Below, piece after piece: positions 16,309-26,981 of a stretch of 64,000 nt of DNA. The number at the start of each line of letters is the position of its first letter. The stretch's first letter is position 1. The DNA lies in the NCBI RefSeq assembly GCF_002879615.1, contig NZ_PNRF01000012.1, positions 186,001 to 250,000 of the forward strand, read 5' to 3'. A program made the position numbers and the translations under genes. This DNA is from Billgrantia endophytica (GTDB lineage Bacteria; Pseudomonadota; Gammaproteobacteria; Pseudomonadales; Halomonadaceae). The notes under the pieces were generated by a model, which did not search any database, was not told the DNA's origin, and worked only from the letters and a program-made list of their open reading frames with translations.

Positions 16309-16409
16309 GCGACTTGCCATGCGACTTTGGTCTGCCTATGGCCGACGCGCGAGAAAGAGATGGTACGCTGATTTGCCGATGCCCTTACACTTCCACTGAC
16401 GAGGACGTC

Positions 16410-17267
16410 ATGTCGAGTGCCCACCGCATCTTGCATGGCGGGTTTGGACGCGTTGCCCTGCTGGACATGGATGAGTCGCTGGTGCCCCACGCCCATTCCG
16501 AATGCCATGTTTTGCTCAAGGTTTCTGGGGAGGATACTTACTTCTCGGTGCGCAATCGCCGGCTGCCGCTGACCGACAGGACGGCGGTGCTCGTTAATGC
16601 CTGGGAGCCTCACTTCTACGATCACCAGAGCGGTGCCGCCGACACACTGATCCTGGCGCTCTACATCGAGCCGAGCTGGCTATCGGCCTTGCAGCGCGGA
16701 CTGGCGCTCAGCGGCCGGCCCGACTTCTTCTCCAGCCCCTGCATCGAACTGACGTCCCGGATACGGCATCATGCCGATCTGTTGATCGACGCCATGTTCT
16801 CCTTCGGGTTGGTACCTCAGGACAGGCTGGAAGAGTTGCTCTTTGATTTGCTGATCGGGATCACCGAGAAGCATTCCGACTGGCGTCATCTGGCCAGGTT
16901 GCGGGTTGGCGTTGCCAGCGACTTCTACGATGCTCGTATTCGCCGGGCGAGCCAATTCATTCTCGACTATCCACAGGGTGAACTGGACATGGAAGGCATC
17001 GCGCGCCAGTGCGGTCTTTCACGAGCGCACTTCTTCTCGCTGTTCAAGAAGAACACCGGCATGACGCCGCAGATGCTCGCCAATATCGGCAAGATGCAGA
17101 TGGCGTTCCGCTGCTTGTCCGAGAGTCGTTCCGGCACCTTGGGTAACCTGTCTGAGTCCCTGGGTTTCTCCGAGCAGGGCCACTTCACGCGCTTCTTCCG
17201 ACGCCATATCGGGGCCTCGCCCAGCCAGTATCAGAAGGTGATCGACAGCTACACACCCTCCAACTGA
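16410..17267 (+). CDS. AraC-family transcriptional regulator (probable operon regulator)
   Basis: This 285-residue protein has an N-terminal cupin-like sensing domain (VPHAHSECHVLLKVSG near residues 28-43) and a C-terminal double helix-turn-helix: IARQCGLSRAHFFSLFKK and LSESLGFSEQGHFTRFF, ending with ASPSQY. I prefer ATG 16410, which has GAGGA four bases upstream, over an ATG 32 codons earlier. It follows the molybdenum cofactor genes in the same direction after 101 bases and probably controls the catabolic operon in response to the substrate. The effector is unknown; published hmf clusters have mostly been described with LysR-type regulators. Confidence 0.85.
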   Translation: MSSAHRILHGGFGRVALLDMDESLVPHAHSECHVLLKVSGEDTYFSVRNRRLPLTDRTAVLVNAWEPHFYDHQSGAADTLILALYIEPSWLSALQRGLALSGRPDFFSSPCIELTSRIRHHADLLIDAMFSFGLVPQDRLEELLFDLLIGITEKHSDWRHLARLRVGVASDFYDARIRRASQFILDYPQGELDMEGIARQCGLSRAHFFSLFKKNTGMTPQMLANIGKMQMAFRCLSESRSGTLGNLSESLGFSEQGHFTRFFRRHIGASPSQYQKVIDSYTPSN

Positions 17268-17298
17268 GGAAGGTCTGCTGATGACCTGGATCATGCTC

Positions 17299-18036
17299 TC
17301 AGGCGACGTCCACCACCGCCACGACCTGAATTCGAACCCGCTCACCTGTTGCTTCAGCGCGAAAGCGAACATCGACGTCGCGTAGCCGCACCCCGTAGAT
17401 CCGTTCCTCGGCGCCGTTGCGGTAGGCCGGGCGCGGGTCCTGGGCCAGCACCTGGGTGATCAGCTCGCGCAGCGAGGCGCCATCGGAGCGTGCCGCCAGG
17501 GCGGTCTCCGCCTCGGCTGAGTAGCCTACCGGCAATTGGGGCGGTGCCTCCGGGGCGAAGCCGGCACTGGCCTCGGGGCGAGCCTCCACCCAGGGCAGGT
17601 AGGGCTTGATATCGAGTACCGGGGTGCCGCTGACCAGGTCGCAGCCACGCAGGTCAAGACGCACCCCGCCGCGGGTATCGATACCGGCCAGCTCCACCAG
17701 CGACAGCCCCAGACGGTTGGGGCGGTGGGTGCTGCGGCTGGCGAAGACCCCGATCTTGGCATTGCCACCCAGGCGCGGCGGGCGTACCAGGGGTGTCCAG
17801 CGCTCCGTGTCGTGCTCGGGACTGAGGTGGAAGACGAAGGTCAACCAAAGATGGCTGAAGGCCTCCAGGCCCCTGACCGACAGCGGATCGGAGAAGGGTG
17901 GGGCGAGTATCAGTGTGGCGCATGCCGCCGACGCCAGGCCGGGCTGACGGGGGACGCCGAACTTGTCCGGGTAGTCGCTCTCGATATGGCCGATGGCCTG
18001 CATCGAGAAGGGAGGTGTCGTCTGGGAGGGAATCAT
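17299..18036 (-). CDS. trmO: tRNA (t6A37) N6-methyltransferase TrmO
   Basis: This 245-residue protein is TrmO (YaeB/TsaA), which methylates threonylcarbamoyladenosine at position 37 of certain tRNAs. The SAM-binding beta-barrel domain is recognisable from IGHIESDYPDKFGVPRQPG, HLWLTFVFH, GVFASRSTHRPNRLGLS and LDIKPYLPW, and a C-terminal helical extension completes the usual length (235 in E. coli). It is convergent with the AraC gene and divergent from the GNAT gene. Confidence 0.93.
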   Translation of the reverse strand: MIPSQTTPPFSMQAIGHIESDYPDKFGVPRQPGLASAACATLILAPPFSDPLSVRGLEAFSHLWLTFVFHLSPEHDTERWTPLVRPPRLGGNAKIGVFASRSTHRPNRLGLSLVELAGIDTRGGVRLDLRGCDLVSGTPVLDIKPYLPWVEARPEASAGFAPEAPPQLPVGYSAEAETALAARSDGASLRELITQVLAQDPRPAYRNGAEERIYGVRLRDVDVRFRAEATGERVRIQVVAVVDVA

Positions 18037-18124
18037 GCAGCGATTATGCCCGCCATTGGCGGGAACGGCGAGCTTGTGTAACCTTCGGGCCGGGGCTTTA
18101 CTCTCAGGGCAGCAGGGGGATTCG

Positions 18125-18649
18125 ATGACGATGAACGAAGTGTCTGCAGCAGGCCGAACTCCGCGGATCGTCTATCGCCAGGCGAAGGCGCGCGATGGTG
18201 CCGATCAGGCCGAAGTCTTCCATCATGCCATCATGCAGGGGGCGGCCTCACACTACAGCGTGGCGGAGCGCCGGGCCTGGGCGAATTCGCTTCCCCGGGA
18301 AGCCACCGCCTGGGTGGCCCGCCAGGCGCTCTATACCACGCTGGTGGCGGCCTGCGACGGCCGCTGCGTGGGCTTTCTGGAGCTGGACATTCCCCGATCC
18401 CGTATCGAGACGCTCTATGTCTGGCCATCGTTGGCGCGGCGCGGCATCGGAACGACCCTGCTGATTCACGCCGAACGCTTGTTGCTGGAGCATGGCCACG
18501 AACGGGTGACCATCGAGTCCAGCCTGGTATTGGTAGATGGCCTGGTTCGACGCAATTGGCGCGAACTGGGCGAGCAATGGGTGTCCCGCGACGGTGAACG
18601 GCTGTGGCGAAGGCAATTGGAAAAGCGTCTTTCCGCTATCGAGACCTGA
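18125..18649 (+). CDS. GNAT family N-acetyltransferase
   Basis: This 174-residue protein shows the GNAT fold, including the acetyl-CoA-binding motif region VWPSLARRGIGTTLLIHAE (RxxGxG/A type). The substrate cannot be told. ATG 18125 is preceded by AGGGGGA; an upstream in-frame extension lies in the trmO promoter and is unlikely. The gene is convergent with nadC, with only three bases between stops. Confidence 0.85.
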   Translation: MTMNEVSAAGRTPRIVYRQAKARDGADQAEVFHHAIMQGAASHYSVAERRAWANSLPREATAWVARQALYTTLVAACDGRCVGFLELDIPRSRIETLYVWPSLARRGIGTTLLIHAERLLLEHGHERVTIESSLVLVDGLVRRNWRELGEQWVSRDGERLWRRQLEKRLSAIET

Positions 18650-18652
18650 GCC

Positions 18653-19558
<906 letters not shown>

Positions 19559-19600
19559 TCATTATAGGAGAAACAGCACCGAGGGCGTCAGGGGAGTGAG

Positions 19601-20158
19601 ATGCGAATCGACAATGGCTGGCTTCAGGTGGCGCGTCAGGTGCCCTCACCCAATCAGGATCTACGACCCGAAGGGGAGGTGTCGGCGCTGGTGCTGCATT
19701 CGATCAGCCTGCCCCCCGGCGAGTTTGGCGGCGAGTCGATCGAGCAGTTGTTCACCAACCGCCTCGATCCCCAGGGCCATCCCTATTTTGCCGCCATTGC
19801 GCACTTGCGCGTATCGGCCCATCTGTTGATTCGACGCGACGGCGAGTGCGTACAGTTCGTTTCCTTCGATCATCGCGCCTGGCATGCGGGGCGCTCATGC
19901 TGGATCGACAGGGGGCGGGCGCGTCGAGCGCTCAACGATTTTACCGTTGGAATCGAGCTGGAGGGGAACGAGGTCACGGCCTATCGCGACGCCCAATATC
20001 GGGCCCTTGCGTCCGTGGCCGAGGCATTGATGGAAAGCTATCCGGCCATTACCCCATGCCGGATCACCAGCCATGCACGTATCGCGCCGTTGCGAAAAAC
20101 CGACCCCGGCCCCGCCTTCGACTGGGCTTATCTTCGCCATTGTCTACGCTGGGCGTAA
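19601..20158 (+). CDS. ampD: 1,6-anhydro-N-acetylmuramoyl-L-alanine amidase AmpD
   Basis: This 185-residue cytoplasmic amidase removes peptide from anhydromuropeptides during cell-wall recycling. Zinc-ligand and active-site blocks are visible: ALVLHSISLPPGEFGG, AHLLIRRDGECVQFV, RAWHAGRSCW, FTVGIELEG, ITSHARIAPLRKTDPG. Length agrees with the family (183 in E. coli). AmpD loss raises AmpC beta-lactamase where an AmpR system exists; none is seen here. Confidence 0.95.
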   Translation: MRIDNGWLQVARQVPSPNQDLRPEGEVSALVLHSISLPPGEFGGESIEQLFTNRLDPQGHPYFAAIAHLRVSAHLLIRRDGECVQFVSFDHRAWHAGRSCWIDRGRARRALNDFTVGIELEGNEVTAYRDAQYRALASVAEALMESYPAITPCRITSHARIAPLRKTDPGPAFDWAYLRHCLRWA

Positions 20159-20514
20159 AGGCGACATGTTGTGTCGACCGCCACCTGAATGAATCATACG
20201 GTAGTTTTATTACATGCCACGAATATGCGTACAAGAGTTCGGCTGGTGACTCGTAACAGCTTGTGTTGCAATGCAATGTAGATATTGTGGAAAAACTTTC
20301 CATTCCATATGAATTGGCAGCGGGCCCACTTTACGGTATGTTCTACGCCATTCGTGGCATTCACGGCCACATCGTTCTGTAAAATGACTACAAGAGCCGC
20401 ATGAAGAGCCGAATGGCGGCCCCGGATTTCCCCTGATCGTCAGTAGTGCGATACGCCCCCCATCGACACGCCTGGGGGCATCCTGACATCACATTGTCAC
20501 TCGGAGAGACGTCT
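20159..20514 (+). promoter_or_regulatory. Long A+T-richer leader and promoter region upstream of aceE
   Basis: This 356 bp region has no gene. It is visibly richer in A+T than its surroundings, especially 20185-20310. An 11 bp inverted repeat, ATGCCACGAAT at 20214-20224 and ATTCGTGGCAT at 20350-20360, brackets the middle. A GCCCCC/GGGGGC hairpin (20455-20479) lies about 35 bases before the aceE ATG. No PdhR gene or PdhR-type box is evident, so the controlling factor is unknown. Confidence 0.5.
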
Positions 20515-23187
20515 ATGAGTCTGGAGGCAAGAGAAGATTTCGATCCGGTCGAAACCACGGAATGGCTGGATTCCCTGGAGTCGGTCCTGGATCGTGAGGG
20601 CGAAGATCGAGCCCGGTACCTGCTGACACGCCTGGCTGACCGGCTACGCCGTGACGGCATGCAGGCACCCTTCTCGGTGACGACACCGCATCGCAACACC
20701 ATTCCGGTGCACCGCGAAGCGCCCATGCCGGGTGATCTTTTCATGGAGCGACGCATTCGCTCCCTGATCCGCTACAACGCCATTGCCCAGGTCATTCGCA
20801 ACAACCGGGCCAACCCGGGGCTGGGCGGCCACATCGCCAGCTTCATGTCGGCAGCCACGCTGTATGACGTGGGCTTCAACCATTTCTTCCGTGCTCCCAA
20901 TGGCGACTTCGAAGGCGATCTGGTCTATATCCAGGGCCACGTGGCGCCAGGTGTCTATGCCCGTGCCTACCTCGAGGGGCGTCTCACCGAAGCGCAGATG
21001 GACAAGTACCGCCAGGAGGTCGATGGCGACGGCCTGTCCTCCTATCCGCATCCCTGGCTGATGCCGGACTTCTGGCAGTTCCCCACGGTGTCCATGGGTC
21101 TCGGGCCGATACAGGCGATCTACCAGGCTCACGTGATGAAGTACCTGGACTCGCGTGAACTCAAGAACATGTATGACCGCAAGATCTGGTGCTTCATGGG
21201 CGACGGCGAGTGTGACGAACCGGAATCCCTGGGCGCGATCTCGCTTGCCGGCCGTGAAAATCTCGACAATCTGATCTTCGTGGTCAACTGCAACCTGCAG
21301 CGCCTCGATGGTCCGGTGCGCGGCAACGGTCGGATCATGGACGAGCTCGAGGGCGTCTTCCGCGGTGCCGGCTGGAACGTGCTCAAGGTGGTCTGGGGCC
21401 GGCTGTGGGACCCGCTCTTCGAGAAGGACAAGAAGGGCATCCTGCAGCAACGCATGGACGAGGCGGTCGACGGCGAATACCAGAACTACAAGGCCAACGG
21501 CGGCGCCTATACCCGCGAGCATTTCTTCGGCAAATACCCGGAAACCGAAGAGATGGTCAAGAACATGTCCGACGAGGACATCTGGAAACTCAATCGCGGC
21601 GGTCACGATCCCTTCAAGGTCTACGCGGCCTACAACGAGGCGGTCAATAACCCCAACGGTCGCCCTACCGTCATCCTGGCGCATACCGTCAAGGGCTACG
21701 GCATGGGCAGCGGGGATGGCGAGGCAGCCAACGAGGCTCACCAGGTCAAGACCATGGAGTATGAGGCGCTGCGGAAATTCCGTGACCGTTTCGGTATTCC
21801 ACTCACCGATGAGCAGCTCAAGGAAGTCCCGTACTACAAGCCGGATGACGACTCTCCCGAGCTCAAGTACATGCATCTTCAGCGCGAGCGCCTGGGCGGT
21901 TACCTGCCCCAGCGTCGCAGCGACTTCGAGGCGCTCGAGATTCCCTCCCTGGATGACAAGATTTTCGCCTCCCAGACCGGTGGCTCCAAGGGGCGTGAAG
22001 TCTCCACCACCATGTCGTTCGTGCGTATCCTCAATGGCCTGGTGAAGCACAAGACGCTCGGCAAGCAGGTGGTGCCCATCGTGCCCGACGAGGCGCGCAC
22101 GTTCGGCATGGAGGGGATGTTCCGCCAACTGGGCATCTATACCTCCGAAGGCCAGAAGTACGAGCCCGTCGACAAGGGCCAGATCATGTTCTATCGCGAG
22201 GACAAGCAGGGTCAGATCCTCGAGGAGGGCATTACCGAGGCCGGGGCCATGTCGGCGTGGATTGCCGCGGCCACCTCCTACAGTAACAACAACCTGACGC
22301 TGCTGCCGTTCTACATCTATTACTCGATGTTCGGCTTCCAGCGCGTCGGTGACCTGGCCTGGGCCGCCGGCGACCTGCAGGCGCGCGGCTTCATGGTCGG
22401 TGGTACCGCGGGACGGACTACCCTGAACGGCGAGGGGCTGCAGCATCAGGATGGTCATAGCCATCTGCAGGCTTCCACCATTCCCAACTGCCGTAGCTAT
22501 GATCCGACCTACGGTCATGAGCTGGCGGTGATCGTCCAGGATGGCCTGAAGCGAATGTTCTCCGACAAGGAGAACTGCTTCTACTACCTGACGGTGATGA
22601 ACGAGAACTATGAACACCCGGAACTCGAGGAGATACCTGCCGAAGACATCATCAAGGGCATGTATCGCCTGCGTGAGGTGAAGGGTGACAAGGGCCATGT
22701 CCAGCTGTTGGGCTGCGGCACCATTCTGAGGGAAGTCGAAGCGGCGGCGCGGATGCTGGCCGACGAGTGGGGCGTGGGTTCCGATATCTGGAGCGTTACC
22801 AGCTTCAATGAACTGCGTCGCGAAGCGCTGGGCCTGGAGCGGGAAGCGTTCCTCAACCCGGATGCGGAGCCGGCCAAACCCCACGTCACCCAGTGTCTGG
22901 AAGGACGCGAGGGGCCGGTGATCGCCTCTACCGACTACATGCGCCTGTTCGCCGACCAGGTTCGTGCCTGGGTGCCGACCGACTACCATGTGTTAGGGAC
23001 CGATGGTTACGGCCGCTCCGATACCCGCGAGAAGCTTCGTTACTTCTTCGAGGTCGACCGTTACTTCGTGACCGTGGCTGCGCTCAAGGCGCTGGCCGAC
23101 CGCGGCGATCTGGATCGCAAGGTCGTAGCCGAGGCGATCAAGAAATACGGCATTGATCCCAACAAGCCTAATCCGCTGACCAGCTGA
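20515..23187 (+). CDS. aceE: Pyruvate dehydrogenase E1 component (homodimeric type)
   Basis: This 890-residue enzyme decarboxylates pyruvate with thiamine diphosphate and passes the acetyl group to E2. It has the homodimeric E1 organisation (887 in E. coli). The ThDP motif starts at GDGECDEPES and ends with NCNLQRLDGPVRGNG; GHSHLQASTIPNC is the conserved C-terminal-half block. ATG 20515 follows GGAGAGACGTCT; the frame upstream of it lies in non-coding leader. It is the first gene of aceE-aceF; the E3 gene (lpd) does not follow, so dihydrolipoamide dehydrogenase must be encoded elsewhere. Confidence 0.97.
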   Translation: MSLEAREDFDPVETTEWLDSLESVLDREGEDRARYLLTRLADRLRRDGMQAPFSVTTPHRNTIPVHREAPMPGDLFMERRIRSLIRYNAIAQVIRNNRANPGLGGHIASFMSAATLYDVGFNHFFRAPNGDFEGDLVYIQGHVAPGVYARAYLEGRLTEAQMDKYRQEVDGDGLSSYPHPWLMPDFWQFPTVSMGLGPIQAIYQAHVMKYLDSRELKNMYDRKIWCFMGDGECDEPESLGAISLAGRENLDNLIFVVNCNLQRLDGPVRGNGRIMDELEGVFRGAGWNVLKVVWGRLWDPLFEKDKKGILQQRMDEAVDGEYQNYKANGGAYTREHFFGKYPETEEMVKNMSDEDIWKLNRGGHDPFKVYAAYNEAVNNPNGRPTVILAHTVKGYGMGSGDGEAANEAHQVKTMEYEALRKFRDRFGIPLTDEQLKEVPYYKPDDDSPELKYMHLQRERLGGYLPQRRSDFEALEIPSLDDKIFASQTGGSKGREVSTTMSFVRILNGLVKHKTLGKQVVPIVPDEARTFGMEGMFRQLGIYTSEGQKYEPVDKGQIMFYREDKQGQILEEGITEAGAMSAWIAAATSYSNNNLTLLPFYIYYSMFGFQRVGDLAWAAGDLQARGFMVGGTAGRTTLNGEGLQHQDGHSHLQASTIPNCRSYDPTYGHELAVIVQDGLKRMFSDKENCFYYLTVMNENYEHPELEEIPAEDIIKGMYRLREVKGDKGHVQLLGCGTILREVEAAARMLADEWGVGSDIWSVTSFNELRREALGLEREAFLNPDAEPAKPHVTQCLEGREGPVIASTDYMRLFADQVRAWVPTDYHVLGTDGYGRSDTREKLRYFFEVDRYFVTVAALKALADRGDLDRKVVAEAIKKYGIDPNKPNPLTS

Positions 23188-23198
23188 TTTCGGTGGCA

Positions 23199-23219
23199 AG
23201 GCGGGCCGTGGGCCCGCCT
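23199..23219 (+). other. Intercistronic hairpin between aceE and aceF
   Basis: A 9 bp GC stem (AGGCGGGCC/GGCCCGCCT) with a three-base loop sits between the aceE stop and the aceF ribosome binding site. It has no T tract. It could stabilise or process the mRNA, or attenuate read-through to set E1:E2 ratio. Confidence 0.5.
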
Positions 23220-23250
23220 GTTCCAGGCACGATTTGGAAGGAGCGCGACC

Positions 23251-25251
23251 TTGAGTAGCGAAATTATCAAAGTTCCCGACATCGGTGGCAGCGAAGATGT
23301 CGAAATCATTGAAATCGCGGTGTCCGAAGGCGATGTCATCGCCGCCGAGGATACCCTGATTACGTTGGAGTCCGACAAGGCCAGCATGGACGTGCCCGCG
23401 CCCAAGGGTGGCAAGGTACTCAAAGTGCTGGTGAAGGAGGGCGATACCGTCTCGGAGGGCGATGACATCATCGAGCTCGAGGCGGAAGGGACCGACAGCG
23501 GGGCGGAAGAGGCGCACGAGGAGGCATCCTCCGAGACTGAACCTGCCGAGGACACCGAGGAGACGAGTGCCGGTGAGAAGCCTGCGGCGGCATCTGGCGG
23601 TGGCGGCAGCCGAACCGTGGAGATCAAGGTGCCGGACCTGGGTGGCTCCAGCGATGTGGAGATCATCGAGATTGCCGTGGCCGAAGGCGACGATGTCACT
23701 GCCGAAGACACCTTGTTCACCCTGGAGTCCGACAAGGCTTCCATGGATGTGCCGAGCCCGCACACCGGTAAGCTGATCACGCTGACGGTGAAGGAGGGCG
23801 ATACGGTCTCCGAAGGCGACGTGGTCGGCACCATGGAGATCGGGGGCTCCGCTAGCGACGAGGCCGAATCGGCTCCGCCGAAGGCCGCCGAGGAGCCCGC
23901 AGAGCAGGCCGGGGCACCGGCCGAGGAAGAGGCCGAGGAAGAGGCGGCCGGCGGTGAACCCGAGCGCAAGGAGATACGGGTCCCGGACCTGTCTGGCGTC
24001 AGCGATGTCCCGATCATCGAGATTGGCGTGGCCGAAGGCGACGAGATCGACGAGGAGGATTCGCTGATCACCCTGGAATCCGACAAGGCTTCCATGGACG
24101 TGCCGAGCCCCTACAAGGGCAAGCTGGTCCAGCTTGCCGTAAAGGAGGGCGACAGCGTTTCCGAAGGCGATCTGATCGGCTACATCGAAGTGGCCGGGGC
24201 CAAGCCGGCAGCCGGGAAGCCGAGTGAGACGCCGTCCGAACGGAAGTCACCGGCCGCTTCCGCCAGGTCTGACAAGCCAGCGCCCGCCCCGTCGGGCACG
24301 CCGAGCCCCGAAGCACAGATGGCGGCGCACAAGCCGCGTGATGGCAAGCTGGTGCATGCCGGCCCTGCGGTGCGCATGCTGGCACGCGAACTGGGTGTCG
24401 ATCTTGGCCTGGTGCGGCCCAGTGGGCCGAAAGAGCGGGTGCTCAAGGAGGATGTACACGCCTACGTCAAGCAGGCGATCGGCAAGGCACGGCCGTCTGC
24501 GGCGGCGGATGGCGCCGGCATTCCGCCCATTCCCGAGATGGACTTCAGCCAGTTCGGCGATGTGGAAGAGAAGCCCATGGGGCGCCTGCTCAAGATGGGG
24601 GCTACCAACCTGCATCGCAGCTGGCTCAACGTGCCCCACGTCACCCAGTTCGACGAGGCGGACATCACCGAGCTGGAAGCCTTCCGCAAGTCGATGAAGG
24701 CCGAGGCCGAGGCGCAGGGAGCCAAGCTCACGCCCTTGCCCTTCCTGGTCAAGGCGTGTGCGTTCGCGCTGGCGAAGTTCCCGCAGTTCAACGTCAGCCT
24801 GAAAGGCGATGGCGAGACCCTGGTCTGGAAGAAGTACGTTCACATCGGGGTGGCGGTGGACACGCCGGACGGCCTCATGGTGCCGGTGGTTCGCGATGCC
24901 GACAAGAAGTCGCTGATCGAGATCGCCACCACCATGGCCGATCTCGGCAAGAAGGCGCAGACCAAGAAACTCAAGCGTGAAGAGATGACCGGCGGCTGCT
25001 TCACGATCTCGAGCCTTGGCTCCATCGGCGGTACGGCGTTCACGCCCATCGTCAATGCCCCCGAGGTCGCTATCCTCGGCGTCTCCAAGGCGCAGATGAA
25101 GCCGATCTGGAATGGAAGCGACTTCGAGCCACGGTTGATGTTGCCGCTGTCGCTCTCCTACGATCACCGGGCCATCAACGGTGCCGATGCGGCACGCTTC
25201 ACGGCCTTCCTGGCCGATGTACTGACCGACATCCGCCGACTGTTGCTGTAA
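23251..25251 (+). CDS. aceF: Pyruvate dehydrogenase E2, dihydrolipoyl acetyltransferase with three lipoyl domains
   Basis: This 666-residue E2 has three tandem lipoyl domains with lipoylated lysines at K43, K162 and K279, each in ESDKASMDVP, joined by acidic Ala/Glu-rich linkers. An E1/E3-binding domain spans ~368-405 and the acetyltransferase core ~430-666, with active-site His639 in YDHRAING. Asn643 sits where E. coli has Asp, as I recall for Azotobacter E2. The likely start is a TTG codon, with AAGGAG seven bases upstream and no in-frame ATG before the first lipoyl domain. Lipoyl repeats 2 and 3 are almost identical at DNA level over ~40 bases. Confidence 0.95.
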   Translation: MSSEIIKVPDIGGSEDVEIIEIAVSEGDVIAAEDTLITLESDKASMDVPAPKGGKVLKVLVKEGDTVSEGDDIIELEAEGTDSGAEEAHEEASSETEPAEDTEETSAGEKPAAASGGGGSRTVEIKVPDLGGSSDVEIIEIAVAEGDDVTAEDTLFTLESDKASMDVPSPHTGKLITLTVKEGDTVSEGDVVGTMEIGGSASDEAESAPPKAAEEPAEQAGAPAEEEAEEEAAGGEPERKEIRVPDLSGVSDVPIIEIGVAEGDEIDEEDSLITLESDKASMDVPSPYKGKLVQLAVKEGDSVSEGDLIGYIEVAGAKPAAGKPSETPSERKSPAASARSDKPAPAPSGTPSPEAQMAAHKPRDGKLVHAGPAVRMLARELGVDLGLVRPSGPKERVLKEDVHAYVKQAIGKARPSAAADGAGIPPIPEMDFSQFGDVEEKPMGRLLKMGATNLHRSWLNVPHVTQFDEADITELEAFRKSMKAEAEAQGAKLTPLPFLVKACAFALAKFPQFNVSLKGDGETLVWKKYVHIGVAVDTPDGLMVPVVRDADKKSLIEIATTMADLGKKAQTKKLKREEMTGGCFTISSLGSIGGTAFTPIVNAPEVAILGVSKAQMKPIWNGSDFEPRLMLPLSLSYDHRAINGADAARFTAFLADVLTDIRRLLL

Positions 25252-25276
25252 CCTTCCGCCCACGTGCGAACACTGG

Positions 25277-25298
25277 CGGCGCCTCCCCGGGGGCGCCG
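25277..25298 (+). terminator. Hairpin after aceF
   Basis: A 7 bp stem CGGCGCC/GGCGCCG with an eight-base loop follows the aceF stop by 25 bases. No T tract follows, so termination is only probable. Confidence 0.5.
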
Positions 25299-26163
<865 letters not shown>

Positions 26164-26184
26164 CGGCTCCGTACCGTGGTTGTC

Positions 26185-26212
26185 ACGATGGCCCGCTGGT
26201 GCGGGCCATCGT
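26185..26212 (+). terminator. Terminator after adk
   Basis: A 12 bp stem ACGATGGCCCGC/GCGGGCCATCGT with a TGGT loop lies 21 bases after the adk stop. The T tract is short (CGTT). Confidence 0.7.
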
Positions 26213-26272
26213 CGTTCGGTGTCGGCCGGCGTATAATGGTCGGCTCATTCCCTGCCATGACGTCCTGCTTCT

Positions 26273-26977
26273 ATGCCTACCCTTCTGGCCCTGGATGCCT
26301 CCTCAAGTGCCTGCTCCGCCGCTCTGCTGCATCGACGGGACGGAGCCGAGGATCGACTGATCTCGCGTTTTGCGCTGACGCCTCGTGAACATACCCGGCG
26401 CCTGCTGCCGATGGTGGACGAGGTACTGGCCGAAGCCGGCATCACACCCGGTGAACTGGATGCGGTGGCCTACGGCCGTGGACCCGGCTCCTTCACCGGG
26501 CTGCGCATTGCGGCTGGCGTCGCCCAAGGGTTGGCCTACGGCCTGAATCGTCCGCTGATCGGCATCTCGACCCTGGAGGCCCTGGCACTTTGCGCGCATC
26601 GTCGGCACCAGTGCGAGCATGTCATGACGGCAATGGATGCACGCATGGGGGAAATCTACGTGGCGGCCTGGCGTTGTCATCGGGGCCGTACGGAGGCGCT
26701 TGCCCCTGAAGCGGTCATGTCGCCGGATCGCTTGCGACTGCCCGAAGGCGATGATCAGCGGGGCTGGGTGGGCGTGGGCTCCGGCTGGGCACTGTGGGAC
26801 GGAATGTCGCCGGCGGTTCAGGCTGGCGTGGGTCAATGCTTCAGCGATCTGGAGCCGGCGGCCGAGGAAATGGTGCAGCTGGCAGCCCACGCCTTCGCTG
26901 CCGGTGAGGGAGGCGCGGCGCATGAGGTACAGCCGGTCTACCTGCGCGACCAGGTCGCCTGGCAGAAGAGTCGATGA
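26273..26977 (+). CDS. tsaB: tRNA threonylcarbamoyladenosine biosynthesis protein TsaB
   Basis: This 234-residue ASKHA-fold protein is the TsaB subunit that partners TsaD and TsaE to make t6A37 in ANN-decoding tRNAs. It begins [16 protein letters not shown] and has the hallmark [16 protein letters not shown] block near residue 66. Length matches E. coli TsaB (231). Four bases separate its stop from the rsmJ ATG. TrmO, encoded at 17.3 kb, acts on the same modification. Confidence 0.95.
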   Translation: MPTLLALDASSSACSAALLHRRDGAEDRLISRFALTPREHTRRLLPMVDEVLAEAGITPGELDAVAYGRGPGSFTGLRIAAGVAQGLAYGLNRPLIGISTLEALALCAHRRHQCEHVMTAMDARMGEIYVAAWRCHRGRTEALAPEAVMSPDRLRLPEGDDQRGWVGVGSGWALWDGMSPAVQAGVGQCFSDLEPAAEEMVQLAAHAFAAGEGGAAHEVQPVYLRDQVAWQKSR

Positions 26978-26981
26978 GGCA

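Noticed and set aside
20644..22989. A 781-codon open frame on the minus strand opposite aceE
   Set aside because: The plus strand is clearly AceE along its length; the opposite frame has no recognisable domain and is open because of high third-position GC.
23716..24110. Repeated DNA in aceF as an assembly artefact
   Set aside because: The copies encode separate lipoyl domains with different linkers and scattered base differences, as expected for a true multi-lipoyl E2.
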